64,000 nt of DNA from an uncultured Collinsella sp. (lineage in GTDB: Bacteria; Actinomycetota; Coriobacteriia; Coriobacteriales; Coriobacteriaceae). This document shows positions 35,933 to 42,646 of the stretch, piece by piece. The notes beneath the pieces are model-generated. The model made no database searches and was not told where the DNA came from. It was given only the letters and a program-made list of their open reading frames with translations. Location: positions 1 through 64,000 of the forward strand of contig CAUAAZ010000002.1 of the NCBI GenBank assembly GCA_958427145.1. Direction: 5' to 3'. Each line of letters opens with the position of its first letter. The stretch's first letter is position 1. The position numbers and the translations under genes were made by a program.

Positions 35933-36625
35933 CTAAACCGCACATTCCTCGCGTTCGGCATCGAGACGTGCCTTAACGGCATCGGCGGCGATGTGATACG
36001 AGAAGCCCTTGCCCATCAAAAACCGAACCAGTTTTTCGAATCCGCGCGTCTCTGGAACACGCCGCTTGGCGAGCAGGGCTGACGCACGCGCCAAATCGTC
36101 TTTGACGGCAAAATAATCCTCGGGATAACCGGGAATGTCATCGAGCACGACATGACGGCGCTTGAGCTCGGTCTCGATTTTGCGCTGTCCCCAACCGCGC
36201 CGCTTGCGCTCCTCGATAAAGTACGAGCAAAAGCGGTTCTCGTCTAAAAAGTGATACTCGGTGGCGCGCTCGACGGCGAAATCGATCGCGGGCTGGTGAA
36301 AGCCGTAGCGAGCCAGCTTGTCACGGACCTCACCCGTCGCATGGTCGCGGCGCGATAACATCTCGGTCACCATGGTAAGTGCACATTTACGCTCAATGAG
36401 CTGCACCGCCTCACGGAAGTTGTCCCAATCACAGGGAAGATCGGGGCGGTTTTTGACATACAGCCGCGCGACCCGCACGGGAATCCAAATGGACCGCTCA
36501 AAACCGCCCTCAAGCTCACAATCGATATGTGCGCAAGGCTTTTTGGACGCATACCCGCTCGAGAACGAGGAGGCCGCCTTCTTATCGGGAAAGACGACCG
36601 TGGCCTCGGTCACCGTATACGACAT
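35933..36625 (-). CDS. recX: Regulatory protein RecX
   Basis: 230-residue helical-repeat modulator of RecA. The C-terminal ~150 residues have the RecX repeats (ALTMVTEMLSRRDHATGEVRDKL, FLDENRFCSYFIEERKRRGWG, GFEKLVRFLMGKGFSYHIA); the N-terminal ~60 residues are an extra region. Eleven nt after recA, so co-transcribed and SOS-induced. Confidence 0.93.
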   Translation of the reverse strand: MSYTVTEATVVFPDKKAASSFSSGYASKKPCAHIDCELEGGFERSIWIPVRVARLYVKNRPDLPCDWDNFREAVQLIERKCALTMVTEMLSRRDHATGEVRDKLARYGFHQPAIDFAVERATEYHFLDENRFCSYFIEERKRRGWGQRKIETELKRRHVVLDDIPGYPEDYFAVKDDLARASALLAKRRVPETRGFEKLVRFLMGKGFSYHIAADAVKARLDAEREECAV

Positions 36626-36636
36626 GAGCGTAACCG

Positions 36637-37785
36637 CTACTCGTCGTCATCATCGAGCATGGCGGAACCATCGATGGCGTAAAGCTCGTCAAACTCCTCA
36701 GGCGCAGGCTGATCGGTCAGCTCGACCTCGGACGGAGCATCGTCATCAAACTCAAGTCCACAGGCAAGGCGGACCTTATGCTCAATCTCGTCGGCGCAAT
36801 CGGGGTGTTCGCGCAGGAACGCCTTGGCGGCCTCGCGACCATTGCCGAGCTTGTCCTCGCCATAGGCAAACCAGGAGCCCATCTTCTTGCAGATGCCGCA
36901 CTCGACAGCCATGTCCAGAATCGAGCCCTCCTTAGAGATGCCCGTACCGTACATGATGTCGAACTCAGCAGAACGGAACGGAGCTGCCACCTTGTTCTTA
37001 ACGACCTTGGCGCGCACGCGGTTACCGATAACCTCGTCCTTAAGCTTAATGCTGTCGATACGGCGAATGTCGATACGCACCGAAGAGAAGAACTTAAGGG
37101 CGCGGCCGCCCGTCGTAGTCTCGGGGTTGCCGAACATGACGCCGATCTTCTCACGCAGCTGGTTAATGAAGATGCACGTCGTGTTGGACTTGGACAGCGA
37201 GCCGGCGAGCTTGCGGAGCGCCTGGCTCATCAGGCGAGCCTGAAGACCGACCGTAGTATCGCCGATTTCTCCCTCGATCTCGGCACGCGGGGTCAGCGCG
37301 GCGACGGAGTCGACGACGATGGCATCGATGGCGCCGGAACGCACGAGCATGTCAACGATTTCGAGCGCCTGCTCGCCCGTATCGGGCTGGGAAATGAGCA
37401 CCTCGTCGATATCCACGCCGATGCGCGCGGCATACGTGGGATCAAGCGCGTGCTCGGCATCGATAAATGCCACAACGCCACCCATTGCCTGGGCCTCGGC
37501 CAGGATCTCGAGCGAAAGCGTCGTCTTACCGGAGGACTCAGGACCGTAAATCTCGACGATACGGCCGCGCGGCACGCCGCCGATACCCAGCGCGGCATCG
37601 AGGGCCAGGGCGCCCGTGGGAATGGCCTCGACCTCGAGCTCGGGGCCACCGTCGCCGTACCTCATGATGGAACCCTGGCCGAATTTCTTCTCGATCTCGG
37701 CCTTGGTGGTGGCGATCATCTCATCGCGCTCTTTACCCGTCGTGCGAGCATGAACGGTACGTACGGGACCTGAATTCTTGGCCAT
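36637..37785 (-). CDS. recA: Recombinase RecA
   Basis: 382-residue strand-exchange ATPase and LexA co-protease. Walker A GPESSGKT at 81-88, Walker [15 protein letters not shown]-binding loop L2 region with [11 protein letters not shown], and an acidic C-terminal tail (MLDDDDE). The ATG at 37785 has AGGAGGG upstream. Controlled by the SOS box between its -35 and -10. Confidence 0.98.
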   Translation of the reverse strand: MAKNSGPVRTVHARTTGKERDEMIATTKAEIEKKFGQGSIMRYGDGGPELEVEAIPTGALALDAALGIGGVPRGRIVEIYGPESSGKTTLSLEILAEAQAMGGVVAFIDAEHALDPTYAARIGVDIDEVLISQPDTGEQALEIVDMLVRSGAIDAIVVDSVAALTPRAEIEGEIGDTTVGLQARLMSQALRKLAGSLSKSNTTCIFINQLREKIGVMFGNPETTTGGRALKFFSSVRIDIRRIDSIKLKDEVIGNRVRAKVVKNKVAAPFRSAEFDIMYGTGISKEGSILDMAVECGICKKMGSWFAYGEDKLGNGREAAKAFLREHPDCADEIEHKVRLACGLEFDDDAPSEVELTDQPAPEEFDELYAIDGSAMLDDDDE

Positions 37786-37815
37786 GAATAGCCCTCCTCT
37801 TAACAACCTGCATCG

Positions 37816-37844
37816 ATAATAAACGAACGACTGTTCGTGGTCAA
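37816..37844 (-). promoter_or_regulatory. recA promoter with SOS box
   Basis: On the - strand -35 TTGACC (37839-37844) and -10 TATTAT (37816-37821) are 17 nt apart. A perfect 14-bp SOS box CGAACGACTGTTCG (37824-37837) lies exactly between them, so LexA occupancy would block RNA polymerase. Confidence 0.92.
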
Positions 37845-37875
37845 CCGTTCAGGCCAATCATATGCAGGCGGTCTT

Positions 37876-37937
37876 TCCAAAACCCAACCAAACGCCGACC
37901 AAACACTGACCAAATGCTTGACCACAAAGGACCAAAT
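37876..37937 (-). repeat. Helically phased array of six ACCAAA-type repeats upstream of recA
   Basis: On the + strand, TCCAAAA/ACCAAAC/ACCAAAC/ACCAAAT/ACCACAA/ACCAAAT begin at 37876, 37887, 37898, 37909, 37921 and 37931 (spacings 11, 11, 11, 12, 10). On the recA strand this reads TTTGGT repeats, starting 32 bp upstream of the -35. No gene is seen in the 256-nt gap. Confidence 0.7.
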
Positions 37938-38011
37938 ATGAACAAGGCAGGCAAAAATACAACTACAACCAGCACAAACGCCAAATGAGCCTAAGGTCCC
38001 TATCTCCACAA

Positions 38012-38035
38012 TTAAGGGGCTCGGAGGCCCCTTAA
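38012..38035 (-). terminator. Hairpin after the pncC-like gene, probable terminator
   Basis: 38012-38021 pairs with 38026-38035 (one G-U pair, 4-nt loop), 8 nt after the stop codon on the - strand. The following T-run is short (TTAATTG), so efficiency may be modest. Confidence 0.65.
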
Positions 38036-38042
38036 AACACGT

Positions 38043-38573
38043 CTATTCCATAGAGTTGAGCACAAGGGCAATGCGACCCAATGCCTCCGTGACCGCATGG
38101 GCACGAACACACGAACGGTCACCCTCATAGTGGCAGCGCACAGAGTCCACGACCGGCACGCCCCCATCGGCGGAACGATGCGCCCAGCCAATATAGAAAG
38201 TGCCCGCCGGATCGTCCTCAGTGCCACCGCCGGGGCCGGCATAACCCGTTGCGCTCACTGCAATATCGCTCTGGTACAGCTCCAGCGAACCCACCGCCAT
38301 CTCGCGCGCGGTCTGATGCGACACCGCGGTATAGCGGTCGAGCGTCTCCTGCTCAACACCAAGAACGCGATGCTTAATCTCATCGCAATAGGTCACCGCA
38401 CCGCCACGCAGCACCGCCGAGGCACCCGGGATATCGGCAATCGTCGAGGCGATCATACCCGCCGTCAGTGACTCAGCCGTCGAAACCGTCACGCCCCGAG
38501 CGCTCGCGTGCTCGACAATATCGCGCGCCAGCTCCTCGTTATGTGCGGAAATCTGCTCAAAAGAGTCCATCAT
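38043..38573 (-). CDS. CinA C-terminal domain / nicotinamide-nucleotide amidohydrolase (PncC-like)
   Basis: 176-residue single-domain CinA-C protein, family of NMN deamidases that recycle nicotinamide mononucleotide. Conserved AESLTAGMIASTIADIPGASAVLRGG, TYCDEIKHRVLGV, AVSATGYAGPGGG and the late TFYIGWAH strand. The N-terminal MoCF-like domain of full CinA is absent. ATGs at 38573 and 38570 are both possible; a GTG precedes them. In many Gram-positives the pgsA-cinA-recA order is kept, as here. Confidence 0.92.
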   Translation of the reverse strand: MMDSFEQISAHNEELARDIVEHASARGVTVSTAESLTAGMIASTIADIPGASAVLRGGAVTYCDEIKHRVLGVEQETLDRYTAVSHQTAREMAVGSLELYQSDIAVSATGYAGPGGGTEDDPAGTFYIGWAHRSADGGVPVVDSVRCHYEGDRSCVRAHAVTEALGRIALVLNSME

Positions 38574-38585
38574 ACCCACCAGGAC

Positions 38586-39224
38586 CTAGACCGAAAAGAC
38601 GATCTTGCGGCAGTTCCAGAAGTACTGGGCGCCCGAGATAACGGTCAGGACAACGGCAACGGCGTACAGGAAGCGCGACACCGAGTAGATGCCGAGCGTC
38701 AGCGCCACCGGGCCAAGGTGCAAGCCAGCCATAGCAAAAACGCACAGGTAACCGCAAATGGAGACCATCGTGGTTGCCGTCTTGTACTTGCCGAGCTTAT
38801 CGGCCGCAACGACCACACCGGCCGCACTCGCGACCATGCGAAGGGCGCTCACCAGAAGCTCACGGAACAGGATAATGAACACGGACCACACGGTCACCGC
38901 GCCAAAATCCAAGAACAGCAGCAGGGCCGAGAACACGAGCAGCTTATCGGCGATGGGGTCCAAGAATTTACCGAAGTCGGTGATCTCGTTGCGCGAACGC
39001 GCCAGATAACCGTCGACCTTATCGGTGCACGACAGGATCACATACAGAATGAAGGCAGCGGCGGCGAGCGGGCCGTCGAAGGTGCTCCAATCCGTACCGG
39101 CAAAACTCGTGTGAGAAAGCGCCGACACGATCATGAACACCGGGATAAAGACGATGCGAACGCACGTCACGATGTTGGCGGGCGTCCAGACACTCGTCAG
39201 TTCCTTATTGCTCTCGTTAGCCAC
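38586..39224 (-). CDS. pgsA: CDP-diacylglycerol-glycerol-3-phosphate 3-phosphatidyltransferase
   Basis: 212-residue membrane enzyme making phosphatidylglycerophosphate. The complete CDP-OH-P motif starts DKVDGYLARSRN and ends DPIADKLL; the N-terminal PANIVTCVRIVFIPVF is typical of PgsA. Nine nt after rimO. This is the canonical PgsA; a divergent paralogue lies at 17619. Confidence 0.95.
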   Translation of the reverse strand: MANESNKELTSVWTPANIVTCVRIVFIPVFMIVSALSHTSFAGTDWSTFDGPLAAAAFILYVILSCTDKVDGYLARSRNEITDFGKFLDPIADKLLVFSALLLFLDFGAVTVWSVFIILFRELLVSALRMVASAAGVVVAADKLGKYKTATTMVSICGYLCVFAMAGLHLGPVALTLGIYSVSRFLYAVAVVLTVISGAQYFWNCRKIVFSV

Positions 39225-39233
39225 GACGCTCTC

Positions 39234-40583
39234 CTACTCCACAACATGACCGATAAGCTCATAGCAGAAGCTATCGGTAAACTCGACGGTCAGAATATCG
39301 CCCACGGACGCCTCGCTGGCGTCCAGATGCACCGCGCCATCGGAATCGGGCGCCTGGAACCAGGCATGGCCGATCAGCTCGGCGCCATCCTCGGTCTCTT
39401 CGATACCGTCGACGATTACCTGGGCGCGCTCGCCCACATGTGCGGCGGTGGCGGCAAAACCGAGCGACTCGGCCAGGTCCATGGCCTCCTGGGCGCGCTC
39501 GAGCTTAACCTCCTCATCGACCTGGCCCTCCATCTTAGCGGCCAGGCTGCCTTCCTCACGCGAGTAGGCAAAGACACTCGTGTAGTCAAAGCCGACGGTG
39601 TCCATAAAGTCGATAAGGTCGCGGAACTCGTCGTCGGTCTCGGTCGGGAAGCCGACCATGGCCGTGGAACGAATCACGATGCCGGGGATGCGCTCGCGAA
39701 GGTCGCGGAACAGATCCTCGAGCTCCTGGCGCGAACCGGAGCGACGCATGGCCTTGAGAATGCGCGCGTCGCAGTGCTGCACGGGGATATCGATATAGGG
39801 CAGCACCTCGGGCGTATCGCGAATCGTCTCGATGAGTTCGTCAGTCATGCCCTCGGGCTGCAGATAGAGCACGCGGACCCAGACGTTGTGCGGGCGTACG
39901 GCCTCGGCGACGGCACGCAGCAGCTGCGCCAGATTGCGCGGCAAGCCATCGATGACGTCCTCATCGGCAAAGTCGGTACCCCAGATGCCCGTGTCCTGGC
40001 CGATCAGCACGATCTCGCGCACACCGCCGGCAACCAGGTCACGCACCTCGGAGATGATGCTCTCGGCATTGCGCGAATGATAGCGGCCGCGAATATAGGG
40101 GATCATGCAGAAGCTGCAGAAGCGGTTGCAGCCATCGGAAATCTTGACGTAGGCGACAGCACCCTCGACGGTACGTTTGACCTGCGGGATATAGGCTGCA
40201 ATCTCGCGCACGACACCCAGCACGCCATCGATGACCGCCACGATGCCGTCTTCCTCGTCGGCCTTCACAAAGGCAGCGACCTCGGGCAGCTCGTCAGGCA
40301 GGTCATCGCCATAGCGCGACGGCACGCAGCCGCACATGACGATGGGGCAAGAACGAACGCCGTCCTGAACCTCGTTGGCGAGCTCGAGCGTGGTCTCGAT
40401 GCTCTCGGACGTTGCGGAGGCGAGGAACGAGCAAGTATTGACGATGGCGATATCGGCATCCTGCGGGTCGAATGCCTCCTCGTAGCCCGCGGCGGTCAAA
40501 AGAGAACGCATGCGGTCGGTGTCAACCTCGTTCTTAGCGCACCCGAGGGTGATGTAGAGCACGGAGCCCAACGGTGTATCCAT
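39234..40583 (-). CDS. rimO: Ribosomal protein S12 methylthiotransferase RimO
   Basis: 449-residue radical SAM enzyme methylthiolating an Asp of ribosomal protein S12. Auxiliary-cluster cysteines in TLGCAKNEVDTDRM, NTCSF and MCGCVPSRYG; radical SAM CNRFCSFCMIPYIRG; the VKISDGCN segment and KNEVD are RimO-specific relative to MiaB. C-terminal TRAM domain. In the yajQ-rimO-pgsA run. Confidence 0.96.
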   Translation of the reverse strand: MDTPLGSVLYITLGCAKNEVDTDRMRSLLTAAGYEEAFDPQDADIAIVNTCSFLASATSESIETTLELANEVQDGVRSCPIVMCGCVPSRYGDDLPDELPEVAAFVKADEEDGIVAVIDGVLGVVREIAAYIPQVKRTVEGAVAYVKISDGCNRFCSFCMIPYIRGRYHSRNAESIISEVRDLVAGGVREIVLIGQDTGIWGTDFADEDVIDGLPRNLAQLLRAVAEAVRPHNVWVRVLYLQPEGMTDELIETIRDTPEVLPYIDIPVQHCDARILKAMRRSGSRQELEDLFRDLRERIPGIVIRSTAMVGFPTETDDEFRDLIDFMDTVGFDYTSVFAYSREEGSLAAKMEGQVDEEVKLERAQEAMDLAESLGFAATAAHVGERAQVIVDGIEETEDGAELIGHAWFQAPDSDGAVHLDASEASVGDILTVEFTDSFCYELIGHVVE

Positions 40584-40610
40584 GTTGGAGAGCAGTCCTT
40601 TCGAATGATA

Positions 40611-41108
40611 TTAGCGGTAGTTGGTGAACTGCAGCGGCTGGCCGTAGTCCTGGTCGCGCAGGAACTGGATCACGGTCTGCAACGCGTCCTTCGAAGCAGA
40701 GGAAACACGCAGCTTGTCGGCCTCGATGGTCACCTTGACCTTGAGCTTTTGATCCTTGATGTCCTTGTTGATCTTCTTGGCGGTCGCCTGGTCGATACCC
40801 TCGACGATATGGCCGAGCACGCGCACGGTGCCGCCCGATGCCGCCTGCGGAGCATCCCACGAGACAGCCTTGAGGTCGATGCCGCGCTTGATGAGCTTGG
40901 AGCTCAGCACGTCGACAATCTGTTTGGAGACAAAGTCGGCCGGGGCGTTGATCGTAAAGAGCTTGTCGCCCTTCGAAAGCTCGATCGTGGCGCCAGAATC
41001 CTTAAGGTCATAGCGCTGGGAAATCTCGCGCGTGGTCTGCTGGAAGGCGTTGTCGACCTCTTGCATGTTGACCTCGGACACGACGTCGAAGCTGGAATCT
41101 TTAGCCAT
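40611..41108 (-). CDS. YajQ family nucleotide-binding protein
   Basis: 165-residue YajQ/UPF0234 protein with two ferredoxin-like folds. SSFDVVSEVNMQEVDNAF, QRYDLKDSGATIEL and the C-terminal QDYGQPLQFTNYR are diagnostic. Members bind nucleotides or cyclic-di-GMP in proteobacteria; function in Actinomycetota is unclear. AAAGGAAA precedes the ATG. Confidence 0.94.
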   Translation of the reverse strand: MAKDSSFDVVSEVNMQEVDNAFQQTTREISQRYDLKDSGATIELSKGDKLFTINAPADFVSKQIVDVLSSKLIKRGIDLKAVSWDAPQAASGGTVRVLGHIVEGIDQATAKKINKDIKDQKLKVKVTIEADKLRVSSASKDALQTVIQFLRDQDYGQPLQFTNYR

Positions 41109-41134
41109 GATGTTTCCTTTCGCGTACGAGCGGC

Positions 41135-42646
41135 TTAGTAGCTATCGTACGAATAGTCGGTAGAATCGGTGGGCGTCTGACCGTCAGATGCGGTATCGGC
41201 GCCATCCGTGGACTGGGCATCGGTGCCGTCGGTGGTGTCGGTACCATCGGTGGTGTCGGTACCATCAGAACTTTCACCATTCTCGGAATCAGACGTCTCC
41301 TTCTTGGGAACGGTGATCGTCACACGCGCCACGCCCGAGGTCTTGGTATCGTAACGAACCTTTTCACCGTTCTTGGTAACGGTGACATCGGAAGGCTTGG
41401 ACGTAGTGATCTCGATCGAAGACTCGGGCGTGTACTCCTGCTCAAAGGGGCCAGTCGCCTGGGCGCCATAGACCGACTTGCCGTCAACCTTGACCTCAAT
41501 CCACGCGGTCTTTCCCTTGGCAACGGAGACCTTGACCTTCGTGACCTCGTTCTCTTCCTTCTTGGCCGTCGTCTTGGTGGCGTCCGAATCAGTCGACTCA
41601 TCCGTCGCCTCATCGGTGTCTTCATCCTCGTCGACCGTTTCGGTCTTCTTAGAAGACTTCTTAGTCGTCGTCTTGGTGGCAGTGGGCGTCTCGGGCGTGG
41701 TCTCGGGCGCCGAAGATGCGCAGCCGCGCAGAAGCACCACGATGAGCACAATCAGCAGCAACACCACGGCACCGATGCCGGCGTAGACGATACGCGGATC
41801 GAGCCCGTTGTTTTGAGGAGTACGGGATCCGCCGCGTCCACGACCGGAACTGCTGCGGCCGCCTCCCTGAGGCATACGACCACGATTGCTATCGGAACGG
41901 CCGCGATAGCCGCCCAGGCCCTGAAGGCTGCGCTGACCCGAGCGGGGCGCAAGTTCACCGCGGCCTTGATAGCCACGTTGGCCCGAACGCGGAGCCGAAG
42001 AGCGCTGGCCATACGGCTGTGATTGAGAGCGAAGACGCGGCGTCACCTGCGTGGTATCGGCATCCGCATAGCCACCGCGAGAGCGTCCGGTGGAGACACC
42101 ACGGTGACCGCGATCTGAATAGCCGCCGTCGCCGTAGCCGGCACGAGGGTCACGCGCCACGCCGCGGGCAGCGGGAAGTGCACGGTCCTCGGGCATCGGC
42201 GTACTGCGGAACCGGTCACGCTGTGAGCGAATCTCCTCGCCCGAACCCGTCTCGGTAATATAACCGGCCTGCTGAGGACGCTGTCCATAGCGGGTCGAAC
42301 GACCGCCCTGAACCATCAGGAAGCGCCCGTTATCGACCGAGGAACGCGAATTGACGTAGCCGGCGGCGTCCTGAAAACGACCGCCCTGCTGCGACGTCTC
42401 GCGTTCGTATGCCATCAGGTCGTCAAAGTAGGCATTGACGACCTCGCGCGGATTGAGGCCCAAAAAGCGAGCATAGCTCGAAATCATGCCCTGTGCATAG
42501 CCGCGCGGCGGCATCGAAGCAAAGTTACCGGTCTCGAAAAACTCGATGATCTGCGGCCTGATTTTGATGGTGTTGGCGACCTGCTGAATGGAAAGGCCCA
42601 TTCGGCGACGCTGCTCGAGCAGCATGTCACCAAAGCGTGCAGCCAT
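41135..42646 (-). CDS. RodZ-like HTH transmembrane protein with RGG-rich linker
   Basis: 503 residues. An N-terminal RodZ-type helix-turn-helix (GDMLLEQRRRMGLSIQQVANTI, then MPPRGYAQGMISSYARFLGL) occupies about 1-75. A ~190-residue cytosolic linker is rich in Arg, Gly, Ser and Gln with many RG/RGG units (RGRGGSR, PRSGQRG). One membrane segment follows (YAGIGAVVLLLIVLIVVLL, about 288-306), then an external acidic Thr/Lys/Asp stalk, a RodZ C-terminal beta domain (about 375-455) and a Thr/Asp/Gly repeat tail. RodZ links MreB to the elongation machinery in rods; mreB is not in the window. It overlaps the ftsK stop by one base. Confidence 0.85.
   Translation of the reverse strand: MAARFGDMLLEQRRRMGLSIQQVANTIKIRPQIIEFFETGNFASMPPRGYAQGMISSYARFLGLNPREVVNAYFDDLMAYERETSQQGGRFQDAAGYVNSRSSVDNGRFLMVQGGRSTRYGQRPQQAGYITETGSGEEIRSQRDRFRSTPMPEDRALPAARGVARDPRAGYGDGGYSDRGHRGVSTGRSRGGYADADTTQVTPRLRSQSQPYGQRSSAPRSGQRGYQGRGELAPRSGQRSLQGLGGYRGRSDSNRGRMPQGGGRSSSGRGRGGSRTPQNNGLDPRIVYAGIGAVVLLLIVLIVVLLRGCASSAPETTPETPTATKTTTKKSSKKTETVDEDEDTDEATDESTDSDATKTTAKKEENEVTKVKVSVAKGKTAWIEVKVDGKSVYGAQATGPFEQEYTPESSIEITTSKPSDVTVTKNGEKVRYDTKTSGVARVTITVPKKETSDSENGESSDGTDTTDGTDTTDGTDAQSTDGADTASDGQTPTDSTDYSYDSY
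41222..41266. repeat. Tandem 18-bp repeat in the 3' end of the rodZ-like gene
   Basis: Two exact 18-bp units (41231-41248 and 41249-41266) and a preceding partial copy encode repeated Thr-Asp-Gly-Thr-Asp-Thr units in the external tail; a site for length variation by slippage. Confidence 0.8.

Noticed and set aside
38043..38573. The short CinA as a truncated pseudogene
   Set aside because: The CinA-C domain is complete, single-domain versions are common enzymes (PncC type), and the frame is intact with typical neighbours.
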